A stretch of DNA of 64,000 nucleotides from Planctobacterium marinum (GCF_020687805.1 NZ_JAJEWQ010000003.1:671736-735735); one strand, 5' to 3'; counted from the first letter of the stretch, positions 27,027 through 36,548 are shown. A program made the numbers and translations. Notes: generated by a model from the letters alone, not told the origin.

Positions 27027-28124
27027 CTATTTTTGGAAAAATGCCGCTATTTTTTGACATACATAATCCACTTGTGTGTCAGTTAGCTCAGGATAAATGG
27101 GCAGACTCATAATTTCTTTGGCCTGCTTTTCGGTCACAGGGAAGTCACCTTGTTTATAGCCTAATGAACGTGCTGCCTCCATAAGGTGCAACGGGATTGG
27201 GTAATGGATTTTGGTATCCACGCCATGCTCTTTAAGAAACGCCATCAATGCATCACGCTCTGGTACACGGATCACGTAGTTGTGAAATACCGCAGCATCC
27301 TCGGTTCGCACCTTAGGACAACTTACCAGCCCTTCCAACTTATCTGTATATCGCGCCGCGATACTCCGAAAACGGTCCGTCCACTCGGGTAAATAGGCAA
27401 GTTTTACATTGCCAAATGCTGCCTGGATTGTGTCCAGACGGCTATTGACTGACCATTGTATTGAATGGTCGCGATTCTCCAGACCATGGTTGCGCAGTTG
27501 CCTCAAATCACGGTATAAACTTTTATCATCCGTACTGATAAACCCGGCATCCCCCAGCAAACTGAGATTTTTCAGTGGGTGCAAACTAAAGCAACCCGCA
27601 AGTCCTAATGAACCCACTTTCTTGCCTCGATAGGTAGCCCCAATAGCCTGAGCCGCATCCTCTATAATCACAATATCCCGGTCACCGATAACGCTTGCAA
27701 TTGCATCAATATCTGCCGGATTACCTGTGAGATGAACAGGTACAATGGCTTTGGTAGATGGAGTAATCACCGCTTCAAGTTTGGAAGGGTCAAGATTATA
27801 GTCATCACCAACATCAACAAATACCGGTTTGGCCCCAACCACAGAAATGGCTCCGGCACTGGCTATAAATGAATTAGGCACAGTAATCACTTCATCGCCT
27901 GGCCCGATATTTAATGCTTTCATCACAAGAATCAGCGCATCGGTACCGTTGGCAACAGTGACAGCATATTGGGTGTCACAGTATTCAGCTAGCTGCTGCT
28001 CAAACTTCTCTACCTCTTCCCCTAAAATAAACTGACCGCTTCGTCCTAAGCGCACAAACTCTGCCACTAGCTCCGATTCGACCGCCTGAAACTGCGCGCC
28101 CAAATTGACAAATGGCACCTGCAT
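27027..28124 (-). CDS. DegT/DnrJ/EryC1 family PLP aminotransferase
   Basis: A 365-aa sugar aminotransferase: VPFVNLGAQFQAVE at the N terminus, VANGTDALILVMKAL, EVITVPNSFIASAGAI, IIEDAAQAIGATY and the PLP lysine in SLHPLKNLSLLGDAG. It should aminate a 3-keto or 4-keto sugar nucleotide. It overlaps the next upstream aminotransferase by 1 nt and is clearly its paralogue, which suggests a diamino sugar or two separate amino sugars. Confidence 0.87.
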   Translation of the reverse strand: MQVPFVNLGAQFQAVESELVAEFVRLGRSGQFILGEEVEKFEQQLAEYCDTQYAVTVANGTDALILVMKALNIGPGDEVITVPNSFIASAGAISVVGAKPVFVDVGDDYNLDPSKLEAVITPSTKAIVPVHLTGNPADIDAIASVIGDRDIVIIEDAAQAIGATYRGKKVGSLGLAGCFSLHPLKNLSLLGDAGFISTDDKSLYRDLRQLRNHGLENRDHSIQWSVNSRLDTIQAAFGNVKLAYLPEWTDRFRSIAARYTDKLEGLVSCPKVRTEDAAVFHNYVIRVPERDALMAFLKEHGVDTKIHYPIPLHLMEAARSLGYKQGDFPVTEKQAKEIMSLPIYPELTDTQVDYVCQKIAAFFQK

Positions 28125-29272
28125 TATTGCTCTCCGTAAAAGGCTTTGATGGAACTCACCATAAATTGCAATTGCTCTTGAGTAATAAACTCATGTACAG
28201 GCAAAGACATGCAATTGGCACCGAACTTTTCTGCCATGGGGAAATCGCCTTTTTTATGCCCAAGGAAATTGGCAGCTGGTTGCAAATGCATCGGTGTCGG
28301 GTAGTGGATTTTTGCATCAATGCCTTGTCCCTGAAGATGTGCGATAAGCTCATCTCTACATTCAAACAGCCCCATATACAAATGGTAAACCGAGCGCTTA
28401 TTAGGATTGCGCTGAGCAAATTGGATTTGAGGCATTCCAGCTAATTCTTGATCCAACCAATCAGCATGCTGTTGCCGTTTTTCGGTGATATTGCGGATCT
28501 TATTATCCAGCAGGTATTGCGCAACCACTGCCTGAACAGTATCAAGACGAGAATTATAAGCAAACACTTCGCAAGTATCCCTGCCCACCAGACCGTGATT
28601 GCGAATCAAGGCGAGTCTTGTAGCTAATTCTTTGTTATTGGTTACGATAATCCCGCCATCTCCCCATACATTAAGGTTTTTCAGTGGGTGCATACTAAAG
28701 CAAGTCAGCTCAGAAAATTGCGCCATGCCTTTACCATTGAGCGTAGCTCCAATACCGTGACAGGCATCTGCAACAACTTTGATATCATGTTTATTTGCTA
28801 TCCCATTGATACGCTCCATATCACAGGGCAATCCCGCCCAGTGCACTGGCATGATGGCTTTGGTATTTGGGGTTATAGCGGCTTCAATCAAATCTGCATT
28901 GATATTAAAATCATCACCCGCATCCACGAAGACTGGCTTTGCCCCTGCGGTAACAATGGCTCCTACCGTTGCGTAAAAAGTAAATGGTGTCGTAATGACT
29001 TCATCACCTTCACCGATTCCCAACACCTTGAGCGACAAAAACAAAGCGTCAGTGCCAGAACCCACACCGATCCCATATAAACCATCGTTATAACTGGCGA
29101 AATCTCTTTCAAATTTGTCTACGGCAGCGCCCAGTGTAAAATCGCCATCCTGAATAACTTTTTTTACACGACTCCAGATCTCTTCATAATCGGCAAATTG
29201 CTGTGGAAGATAATTGTGATTGATGGGATATTGGCCAGTGACTCGATACTGCTCTGGGTAAAAATTACGCAC
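28124..29272 (-). CDS. DegT/DnrJ/EryC1 family PLP aminotransferase
   Basis: A 382-aa aminotransferase with VGSGTDALFLSLKVLGIG, EVITTPFTFYATVGAIV, VVADACHGIGATL and the PLP lysine in SMHPLKNLNVWGDGG. The N-terminal 25 residues (QYPINHNYLPQQF) differ from its neighbour at 27027. The acceptor is probably the product of the dehydratase encoded 4 nt upstream at 29277-30269. Confidence 0.87.
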   Translation of the reverse strand: MRNFYPEQYRVTGQYPINHNYLPQQFADYEEIWSRVKKVIQDGDFTLGAAVDKFERDFASYNDGLYGIGVGSGTDALFLSLKVLGIGEGDEVITTPFTFYATVGAIVTAGAKPVFVDAGDDFNINADLIEAAITPNTKAIMPVHWAGLPCDMERINGIANKHDIKVVADACHGIGATLNGKGMAQFSELTCFSMHPLKNLNVWGDGGIIVTNNKELATRLALIRNHGLVGRDTCEVFAYNSRLDTVQAVVAQYLLDNKIRNITEKRQQHADWLDQELAGMPQIQFAQRNPNKRSVYHLYMGLFECRDELIAHLQGQGIDAKIHYPTPMHLQPAANFLGHKKGDFPMAEKFGANCMSLPVHEFITQEQLQFMVSSIKAFYGEQ

Positions 29273-29276
29273 TGCT

Positions 29277-30269
29277 TTAATCCTTATGAATGTAATTTAG
29301 GGGTAACTGTTTAATCTCTTCCAGGTTTTTACTTACCCATTCGATAGTGGCATCAATACCTGAAGACAAAGTTGTATTAGGCTGCCATGCCAGTTGCTGT
29401 TTTGCTTTACTGTCATCCATCAAATAACGTAAATCCTTGCCAGGCCTGTCAGGAGCCATCTCCACAAAATCGTCGAACTGGATGTGCATTTTATCGCAAA
29501 TCATCTCAACTAATGCTTTTATTGAAACAAATTCACTAGATGAAAAGTGATAGCTTGCCCCAACAACGCCCTTACGCAAGGTGGCCAATACAGCGCTGCT
29601 GACATCAGCACCGTAAATGAAGGCTCTGATGGCCTTTCCACCGCCATGGAGTTGTAACTTTTGTCCCGTCATTGCGTAAATAATAGTACGGGGAATTATG
29701 CGGTAGAGCTGCTGCCCTGGCCCATAAAAATTGGAATAGCGAGTAAAGATTATCGGAAAGTCATACTGATTGAAGTAAGTTCTTAAACTCATATCAATTG
29801 CCGCATGAGATACGGCGTAAGGCGTGCTGGGCAGATAGTGATTGTTCTCCCCAATCAGGCTTTCAGATGAGCCATACACTTCGGGCGTAGAAATTCTGAC
29901 ATAGCGCTGTAGCCAGGTTTGTTTGCGCAAAAACTCATGTAATTTCACCTTAGAGATAAAATTTGTCTGATACCATTGTAATGGGTCCTGCCAACTCTCT
30001 GCGACCATTCCTTGACCAGCAAAATCCACTATGAATTCAGGCTTTTTTTGGTTCAGCAGGTCGCAAATCGCCTCAAAATCACGATTGATATCCAGCTTGT
30101 TAAACTCATAATCTGGATTTCCCGGGAGATCTCGATAAGGCAGAAAAATATCCGACGGCTCAGCTGAACGATTAACCCCAACAACGGAATATTCTGCATT
30201 AAGGGCTGATGCTATAAATTGACTTCCTGCAAAAGAATTCGAACCTAAAACGAAAATAGTCTCAGACAC
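29277..30269 (-). CDS. NAD-dependent nucleotide-sugar dehydratase/epimerase with altered YxxxK
   Basis: A 330-aa extended SDR similar to 4,6-dehydratases. It has VLGSNSFAGSQFI at the N terminus, RISTPEVYGSSE and FTRYSNFYGPGQQLYRIIPRT. At the usual catalytic YxxxK the sequence is Y151-A-V-S-H155, so lysine is replaced by histidine. Related dehydratase-like proteins can also depart from lysine here, so the enzyme may still be active. It overlaps the SIS-domain gene by 8 nt. It probably makes the keto intermediate used by one of the aminotransferases downstream. Confidence 0.75.
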   Translation of the reverse strand: MSETIFVLGSNSFAGSQFIASALNAEYSVVGVNRSAEPSDIFLPYRDLPGNPDYEFNKLDINRDFEAICDLLNQKKPEFIVDFAGQGMVAESWQDPLQWYQTNFISKVKLHEFLRKQTWLQRYVRISTPEVYGSSESLIGENNHYLPSTPYAVSHAAIDMSLRTYFNQYDFPIIFTRYSNFYGPGQQLYRIIPRTIIYAMTGQKLQLHGGGKAIRAFIYGADVSSAVLATLRKGVVGASYHFSSSEFVSIKALVEMICDKMHIQFDDFVEMAPDRPGKDLRYLMDDSKAKQQLAWQPNTTLSSGIDATIEWVSKNLEEIKQLPLNYIHKD

Positions 30270-30825
30270 GTTTTAATTCCTGATTCAGGTGTTGCATCAG
30301 CATATGCCCAACTATTAACTGGGTATCTTCTGCTATCTGCATATCATCAACCGCAAAGTGAATAGCAACATCTGCCAAAGCTTTGGCCTTACCCCCACCG
30401 AAGCCTAAAATTGCAAAGCTTTGCATATTTTTCTGTTTGGCCGCTTCCAAGGCTCGAATGATGTTTGTTGAATTGCCACTGCCAGATAAAACAATGAGTA
30501 TATCGCCAGCTTCAGCTTTAACCTGTAGTTGATGTGCAAAAATATTGTCATAACCAATATCATTCCCAAGACAAGTCAATACCGACGTATTAGCAGTCAA
30601 CGCTTCAACTTTCATTGCTCGGCCATCTGGGGCAATACCATACAAAAAATCATTAGCTAAATGCACTGCATTACCGGCACTACCACCATTGCCACACAAG
30701 TAGACACAACGACCTTGCTGCACTGCTTCATATAGAGCCTTAGCCAAAACCTCAACCGGTGACCAGTCCATTTCACCAGTAGCTTTACGCAGCGTTTCAA
30801 GATAATTTGCTATCAGGTTTTTCAT
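30262..30825 (-). CDS. SIS-domain sugar isomerase, GmhA-like
   Basis: A 187-aa SIS-domain protein. The phosphosugar-binding loop is VYLCGNGGSAGNAVH, followed by LTCLGNDIGYDNIFAHQL, ILIVLSGSGNSTNIIRAL and, near the C terminus, EDTQLIVGHML, which carries a histidine where GmhA has its catalytic one. GmhA converts sedoheptulose-7-phosphate to D-glycero-D-manno-heptose-7-phosphate. With the HldE-like fusion and the HddC-like transferase it would give most of an activated-heptose pathway; no GmhB phosphatase is in the window. Confidence 0.78.
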   Translation of the reverse strand: MKNLIANYLETLRKATGEMDWSPVEVLAKALYEAVQQGRCVYLCGNGGSAGNAVHLANDFLYGIAPDGRAMKVEALTANTSVLTCLGNDIGYDNIFAHQLQVKAEAGDILIVLSGSGNSTNIIRALEAAKQKNMQSFAILGFGGGKAKALADVAIHFAVDDMQIAEDTQLIVGHMLMQHLNQELKRV

Positions 30826-30884
30826 TCTACAATTTTCTCATAGGAGCCATTCTGTTTCCTTAGTTGTTCTAGCCAGACAACTAC

Positions 30885-31823
30885 CTACGCCAAGCTTCTG
30901 GCCTGCATCCACTTTAAGTTGTGAAAGTGAGGTTCATTCTTAAGCGATCCTTGGTTATACGCCTCGATAATTTCATCAATGGCGTCATCTACGGTTTTTA
31001 AAGGCTTAAATCCGGCAGCCAGAAGTTTATCTGAATTGATACGGTAGGAACGCGGATCATTGGAGGGTGTAACTACTAGCTCAGCAGCGACCTTTTCAAT
31101 CACTCGATTAGCAATATCCATGATAGAGATGTTTTCAAATCCTGCGTTAAACACCCCTGTGAGTTTCGGATTATCCAGCAAAAATAAATATAAGTCGGTA
31201 ATGTCATCAATATGAATATTGGGACGGGTTTGGTCACCACCAAAAACAGTAATCCGTTTATTCTCCAAGGCCTGCATAGTAAGCATATTAACCGACACAT
31301 CAAAGCGCATTCTCTTTGACAATCCACACACTGTGGCAGGACGTACAATCTGAACAGTCATTTCGTCACTGTAGCTCAACAGTACTCGCTCAGAAACCAT
31401 CTTGGTCTTGTTGTACTCAGAAATAGGCTCAAGAGACAAGTCTTCAGTCACCTGATGTTCATTTTTCACACCATAAACACTGCCGGACGACGCATAAATA
31501 AAATGTTTGACACCCTCTCGTTTTGCCTTATCAGCCAATTGCATTGTGGCTAAAGCGCTGACTTCCCATGTAAGTTTAGGGTTGAGATCTCCACAAGGGT
31601 CATTGGCAATTGACGCAAGGTGTATAATGGCATCAATACCAGTTAAATCAATTTTTGCTGTTTCCCTGACATCCTGTTTCAAAACCTGCAGCTTTGGATG
31701 TTCGGACAAAAAATTACCAAACCATTGAGTGTCTATTGCTAGTACATCGTACCCCTTCGCTAACAGTTTCGGTACTAATACCGTCCCTTTATAACCACAA
31801 GCTCCTGTAACCAGTATCTTCAT
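30885..31823 (-). CDS. NAD-dependent epimerase/dehydratase
   Basis: A 312-aa extended SDR: VTGACGYKGTVLVPKLL at residues 4-20, IIHLASIANDPCG, YASSGSVYG, catalytic EYNKTK (YxxxK) and IVRPATVCGLSKRMR. The WxGNFL region after strand 2 and the short C-terminal tail resemble heptose- or hexose-nucleotide epimerases of surface glycan clusters. It is the most upstream gene of the sub-operon running to 23 kb; a 237-bp non-coding gap precedes it. Substrate unknown. Confidence 0.8.
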   Translation of the reverse strand: MKILVTGACGYKGTVLVPKLLAKGYDVLAIDTQWFGNFLSEHPKLQVLKQDVRETAKIDLTGIDAIIHLASIANDPCGDLNPKLTWEVSALATMQLADKAKREGVKHFIYASSGSVYGVKNEHQVTEDLSLEPISEYNKTKMVSERVLLSYSDEMTVQIVRPATVCGLSKRMRFDVSVNMLTMQALENKRITVFGGDQTRPNIHIDDITDLYLFLLDNPKLTGVFNAGFENISIMDIANRVIEKVAAELVVTPSNDPRSYRINSDKLLAAGFKPLKTVDDAIDEIIEAYNQGSLKNEPHFHNLKWMQARSLA

Positions 31824-32060
31824 TTTTTATTTTCTCTAATACCGAATGCCGGTTTACTAAAATTATCAATCCAGAAAGTCAAGTTAAGCACGTATCACAC
31901 GCCTCAAAGTAATGGTCACTTGCTCTAATAAACCTTGTTCAGTTTAATCACGTATCGTATTTACACTGTTAAAACATCTAGTTGACGAAACAACTCTTTC
32001 TATAAAAACTTTCACCGAATTTATACATTATTATCGGCAACAAATAGACAAAAATTAACA
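31824..32060. other. 237-bp intergenic region, AT-rich
   Basis: Separates two minus-strand genes of the island. I see no hairpin with a T-run and no convincing ORF. On the minus strand a TTGACT box lies about 17 nt from TAGTAA, a poor sigma70-like pair that could serve the gene at 31823, but I do not claim it. Confidence 0.4.
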
Positions 32061-33335
32061 CTATCCATTTTCTCCCCTAACCAAGTTTTCAAAAGCCTCC
32101 ACCAGTATCTCATACTCATCATCTTCCCATATGAACAGTTGTCCTTTCCTGGCGTCTGGGAAACTACCGCCAATTGTAAACCCTCTATCGATAAATGACT
32201 GACTGCTACTATGGGCATAATCTTCCACTACCTGTTTGAACATGATGTAATTACACACAGGATTTAATGCACACAGATGCGTCGGACCATTATTTACACC
32301 AGTATTAAGAAAACTCATTTCATAAAGAGCCATTCTTAGTTCGACGTTAAAACAGGCTAAATTAAAGTGGAATGCCTCAGGAAATGAGACCCAAGAATTA
32401 TCAGTATCAGGAACAAGCACTGGCGTGTAACCTTTTTCTGAAAGATACTTCGAGAATGCCCTCCAGGCAGGCACATTACTGTTCCTCTTGGGCTTAATTT
32501 CAGACTCTCTGAGAGTAATCGTGACTACTTGTTTTTCAGGCCATTTCACACCAAGATGATTAAACCAATTCTTTACGTAATTTAAAGCTGGTGATGAGGC
32601 TCGTAAATGTAGACAATCATGTCCCGCATGCCATGCTTCAAAAAGGTGAGTGAACTCCCAACAAGCGACAGGTACTTCTACATTGTAATTTTCAGGGAAG
32701 ACATATCTGGCCTGATTTAAAATAGCCTGGGCTTCTGCTCGAGATGACGTAACAGCGACACCTGAACAAGAAGGCAGTAAAGCACAAGACTGCATCAATA
32801 ATTGTCGTTTCCTCCAGTCGTGCTCTTCTGTAGAAATAATTCCTTTTCCCGCCATGTTAAAGTCATTATTGGTAGCATTTACAATTACAACGTGAACTTT
32901 AGTCAAACCAGCGTTTATCCGAGCAATCTCAGCAAGACATAGAAACCCTAAAATATCGTATGTTGTACGTGCTACATTCAGGTCATAAAAAGCATATAAG
33001 ACAGATTCTGGAGACATTTCGAAATGAAGTGGCATATTGCAAAATTCGGTATGATTAACTAATTTATTTTTGTTATGTTGAAACCACAAAATTCTTTCTG
33101 GAGCAACACCTAACTCTTTTAACTCTTTGGAAATTTCCAAAATCGCCCAGGAACCCACAACAATATAGTCAAATTCGTAATCAGTAATTTGCTCAGGTTT
33201 AATACAGGGTGAAGACCAGAAATCAGCGCATTGTTTATTTTTATCAACTACTTGCAATATCTGATAGGAGTGCAAATAGTTGTCATAAAAATACTTAGCG
33301 CTGGCCCCTGTACCGTAAAGCAAAATTTTTTTCAT
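32061..33335 (-). CDS. uncharacterised protein: Rossmann-like domain plus glycosyltransferase-like region
   Basis: A 424-aa protein. The first 95 residues form a small nucleotide-binding-like domain (KKILLYGTGASAKYF, VVDKNKQ, DYIVVGSWAILEI, ERILWF) related to the standalone proteins at 16386 and 22950. The rest has VVTITLRESE, YTPVLVPDTD and NTGVNNGPTHLCAL, which recall the donor half of GT-B heptosyltransferase-like folds, but no family is certain. I choose the ATG at 33335 (AGAAG upstream) because the frame's extension to 33437 overlaps the LicD-like gene and looks non-coding. Role in glycan assembly is inferred from context. Confidence 0.5.
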   Translation of the reverse strand: MKKILLYGTGASAKYFYDNYLHSYQILQVVDKNKQCADFWSSPCIKPEQITDYEFDYIVVGSWAILEISKELKELGVAPERILWFQHNKNKLVNHTEFCNMPLHFEMSPESVLYAFYDLNVARTTYDILGFLCLAEIARINAGLTKVHVVIVNATNNDFNMAGKGIISTEEHDWRKRQLLMQSCALLPSCSGVAVTSSRAEAQAILNQARYVFPENYNVEVPVACWEFTHLFEAWHAGHDCLHLRASSPALNYVKNWFNHLGVKWPEKQVVTITLRESEIKPKRNSNVPAWRAFSKYLSEKGYTPVLVPDTDNSWVSFPEAFHFNLACFNVELRMALYEMSFLNTGVNNGPTHLCALNPVCNYIMFKQVVEDYAHSSSQSFIDRGFTIGGSFPDARKGQLFIWEDDEYEILVEAFENLVRGENG

Positions 33336-33397
33336 ATACAATTCTTCTGAGCTATCATTAAATCTTACAACTTTCCGTTTTTGTCGCTTCTGAACAT

Positions 33398-34303
33398 TTA
33401 AAAAACAGTGCCATTTTGCAACATACTCAAATCCCAATCTTTAACAGGCGTACGCCAATCACCATAGTGGGCAGTGAGATAATCTTCGACATCTGAAGGA
33501 ATGCGAATTGTCATGTCTGCAAACTTGGCTGCTACGGTTTTCAGCAAATGCCTTGAAGGCATACGAATACCCCTAGAAGAAAGCACGTAATCCATGGTAT
33601 CTCCATCAACATACTTAATGAAGATATCCATCATAGGTAACTTAACGTCTGTATTCACTGCGTGAACTTTAAAACTACGAATACTGCCTTTAGATACGGC
33701 ACCAAATTCATTAGTTGAAAAATGCGAATCCACCTTCCATTGACAACCAAAGTGGCTTTGCAGCTTCTTACAGGACTCTTTAAGAGCACTATTCACTTCA
33801 TCCACATCATCGGCGTTGATGGCAATATCCAGATCATCATCCCATGGAATCAGTTGCTTATCTCGATAGATGCCTAATAATGTACCCGCATCAACGTAGT
33901 AGTTTAAGTTTTTGGAATTGAGGTGAGTAGTCACTATCGATAACATCTCCATAGTGTTAATTAGCAGTTTCTCTGATTGCCCTAATGTAATAGGTTTGAT
34001 TAGTCTCGCTGGTAATACACAAATCTTATCTGGTGGTACATTAAAATCCGAAAATAGTTGCTGCTGTATCCGCTCGAAAAACTCACTTGCAATCATGACT
34101 AAATCAAATTGATTTAATAGTAGTACTTCAGGTGATTGCACTGTCACACCATTTTGTATTGAGCCATGCTTGCTTAAGTCATTATCGATAAATCCCAATA
34201 GCTCTACTTCATTTCCCAGATTTTCAGCAGCACTTATTCCGGCGAGTCCTGCGCCAAAAATATAAACACGCTTCCCGGCCCACACTTCACTATTTTTATT
34301 CAT
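33398..34303 (-). CDS. LicD-like protein with N-terminal Rossmann-like domain
   Basis: A 301-aa fusion. Residues 1 to about 100 repeat the small domain seen in neighbours (RVYIFGAGLAGISAA, FIDNDLSKHG, VMIASEFFERI). From about residue 115 comes a LicD-type nucleotidyltransferase fold with DAGTLLGIYRDKQLIPWDDDLDIAI, where the DDDLD cluster binds metal. LicD proteins transfer phosphocholine or similar alcohol phosphates to glycans. The phosphate donor here is unknown; no choline kinase or cytidylyltransferase is visible in the window. It follows the LuxC-like gene by 6 nt. Confidence 0.75.
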   Translation of the reverse strand: MNKNSEVWAGKRVYIFGAGLAGISAAENLGNEVELLGFIDNDLSKHGSIQNGVTVQSPEVLLLNQFDLVMIASEFFERIQQQLFSDFNVPPDKICVLPARLIKPITLGQSEKLLINTMEMLSIVTTHLNSKNLNYYVDAGTLLGIYRDKQLIPWDDDLDIAINADDVDEVNSALKESCKKLQSHFGCQWKVDSHFSTNEFGAVSKGSIRSFKVHAVNTDVKLPMMDIFIKYVDGDTMDYVLSSRGIRMPSRHLLKTVAAKFADMTIRIPSDVEDYLTAHYGDWRTPVKDWDLSMLQNGTVF

Positions 34304-34309
34304 AACGGC

Positions 34310-35500
34310 TCACCTACCAGGGATGACTGTAACTTTTCGACTCAGATATTCTGTCAAATCGTAGCCATCCCAAACAATCGAGAAATTCAATGCCTGCCCT
34401 ACAGGTACCACCCTGTCTACAGTGTTTATCGGCAATTCATTAATTAATTTGATCAATAGGGTCTGGTCAATATTGAAATGACTTATAGTCTGGCACTTTT
34501 CATCAATCACATTCGTCAATTGCTCAATCGACTCTATATTGATCCAGTACAACAGGCCCTCACCATTGTGCCAATCAAGAACTTCCGTTGAAAAAGCACT
34601 GAGTTGCAATACTGTAAGTTGTGGCAATCTCACTACCTTTAATAACTCATTCCTTGCAGCGCACATTTGCTGCGCAACTAAGTGATTAGTTGTGCGTGCG
34701 GAAGAGTAATTTTCTTTTGTAAGGTGACGATACACCTTGTCGATAAGATCTTCAGGCAGATTACTTTTACCGACGGAAAAAATCACTTTAGGAGAAGAGC
34801 AAGCTAGCTGCGAGAAAGCCTGGATATCTCTGGCTAATCCATTTGCTAGCTGATGATAATCTGAAACTCCTTGCAAATCTAAAAGGCAAATCGAATACTT
34901 GTCTGAGAATACAATATCGCGACAGCTAACCTTACTCGTAATAGCCTTGATCGCACGAGTAGTTGTGTCACTCCCCCAGATCATTCTTGCGTCGGACTCC
35001 AGTGAGATCGCTTTTGTGATCTGGTCGTTATGAGGGTAAGTGATAAAAACATTGTTTGACGCTATATTCGGATAAGCTTGTGAATCTATTATGGAACCTA
35101 TTACATTAAGTAAAATGGTTCTTTCTTCAGACTCCTGTTGCGATAAACGAATGATATTAAGATTGCCCATCAATAATGAGATCAACCAACTGTAGGCAAA
35201 TTGAATATCCACATTTGCGGGCGTAATGTGAAATACCGTTCCGACAGGTTTATAGATGTACGCGCTATTTCCCAGAAACTCCGATTTTATGCTTTCAATA
35301 TTTGATTTCCTTAACCAATAACCTAAGGCAACCAAATTCGGCTGGTTGGCTGAATCAGAGCCTTTAAGCAATGCCTGACTGAGAGCATTTACAAACGAAA
35401 TAATTTCTTCAGAAAAAGGCGATAACTTGCCTGAAAATTGCTGTTCCGAGGGTTGAAGTACATATGTTATTTCAGGGAAATGTTTAAGCCTGTGTATCAC
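34310..35500 (-). CDS. LuxC-like acyl-CoA/acyl-protein reductase
   Basis: A 396-aa member of the LuxC acyl-CoA reductase family: YKPVGTVFHITPANVDIQFAYSW is its signature region (first half at residues about 85-100), and the catalytic cysteine is in LACSSPK. LuxC reduces an activated fatty acyl group to an aldehyde with NADPH. The start is GTG at 35500, preceded by GAGGGG and overlapping the LuxE-like stop by 17 nt. No luxA, luxB or luxD is present, so luminescence is not implied. It ends an acyl cassette that continues the pse operon. Confidence 0.82.
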   Translation of the reverse strand: MIHRLKHFPEITYVLQPSEQQFSGKLSPFSEEIISFVNALSQALLKGSDSANQPNLVALGYWLRKSNIESIKSEFLGNSAYIYKPVGTVFHITPANVDIQFAYSWLISLLMGNLNIIRLSQQESEERTILLNVIGSIIDSQAYPNIASNNVFITYPHNDQITKAISLESDARMIWGSDTTTRAIKAITSKVSCRDIVFSDKYSICLLDLQGVSDYHQLANGLARDIQAFSQLACSSPKVIFSVGKSNLPEDLIDKVYRHLTKENYSSARTTNHLVAQQMCAARNELLKVVRLPQLTVLQLSAFSTEVLDWHNGEGLLYWINIESIEQLTNVIDEKCQTISHFNIDQTLLIKLINELPINTVDRVVPVGQALNFSIVWDGYDLTEYLSRKVTVIPGR

Positions 35501-36548
35501 TGCACCCCCTCACTTCAGTTTTAGGCAGTCTCCCTAGCACCTGAAAGTATTTCCCCTTGCGACCACAGAGACAATCATCAACCCCCAATACCGAGCCAAG
35601 ATCTTCTGTTAATAGTGAATTTCCAGGATAACTACCAGGAACAATAGACAACACTTGTAGCAGCCCTGGATTATTATTATCTATAACCTTGAGCGTTTGC
35701 GGATCCCGCACTACCACATCGGCATAAATGGGGGCATGCAAATGCCCCGCTTCACATTCAACAAAAATTGAACCTACCTGTTCGGCCATGCCATAGAAAT
35801 TATGCACTTTTTCGATGTTGAGTGTTTTGCGGCAGACGCGCTTAAATTCCTCGTTACTGACTTTTTGTGCTTCCAGTTTTTTCCAACCTCCGCTGTGCAG
35901 CAATATCCCGCTATTGAGATTGAGCGCATTCTCACTTTTACGCAGTGACTGTAAGAAATGCTGCCACACCATAAAGGTAAAGCCAAACAATAATACCGGC
36001 TGGTTTTTATGCGTTTCAGCAAAAGCTTGTACTACCTCTATGTTTAGTGACATATCTTCATTTAAAGCATATATCGGCTGTCGACCAAACATAGAAAGCC
36101 CCTGAATACCGGCTCCCCGGGCAGAGTAACTATCCTTACTTTTAAGTACGCCGGGATGATCTATGATCAGCATTGGCATTCGCTTTTTGCCGATAAAATC
36201 CTGGAGCACTTTAACCAGCACTTTTGACTGACGCCGACTGGTATCCTGATCCAATATGACCTTTGCCGGAGTCTGACCTGTCGTACCAGAGGAATACAGG
36301 ATTTTAAACACCTGCTCCTGGGGAATGCTCTGCAATGTCAGATATTTAAACAACCTGACCGCCAAATAGGGGAAATCTTCAAGACTATCCATTGAAGCAT
36401 CTGAGAACAGGTTGCTATAAGCTTCACAATGTTGAAGGTGATGATGATGCAGACTGGTTAATGTTTGCCGCATTTTTATCTCTTTATCTGCCTGGTTTAA
36501 GGCAAAGGGATTCATTTCAAACCAGTCTTCAGGAATTAACTCAGACAT
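35484..36548 (-). CDS. LuxE-like acyl-protein synthetase
   Basis: A 354-aa protein of the LuxE/acyl-protein synthetase family, related to adenylating enzymes: YSSGTTGQTPAKVIL is the phosphate-binding loop and HNFYGMAEQVGS the adenylate-binding motif. LuxE activates a fatty acid as acyl-AMP and loads it on its own cysteine for LuxC. I choose the ATG at 36548, which overlaps the upstream stop (ATGTCTGA); an in-frame start at 36566 is less likely. It is paired with the LuxC-like gene downstream. Confidence 0.82.
   Translation of the reverse strand: MSELIPEDWFEMNPFALNQADKEIKMRQTLTSLHHHHLQHCEAYSNLFSDASMDSLEDFPYLAVRLFKYLTLQSIPQEQVFKILYSSGTTGQTPAKVILDQDTSRRQSKVLVKVLQDFIGKKRMPMLIIDHPGVLKSKDSYSARGAGIQGLSMFGRQPIYALNEDMSLNIEVVQAFAETHKNQPVLLFGFTFMVWQHFLQSLRKSENALNLNSGILLHSGGWKKLEAQKVSNEEFKRVCRKTLNIEKVHNFYGMAEQVGSIFVECEAGHLHAPIYADVVVRDPQTLKVIDNNNPGLLQVLSIVPGSYPGNSLLTEDLGSVLGVDDCLCGRKGKYFQVLGRLPKTEVRGCSDTQA

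Noticed and set aside
34310-36548. A luminescence (lux) operon
   Set aside because: LuxC- and LuxE-like genes are present, but luxA, luxB and luxD are not, and the genes are overlapped with pseudaminic acid and carrier-protein genes.
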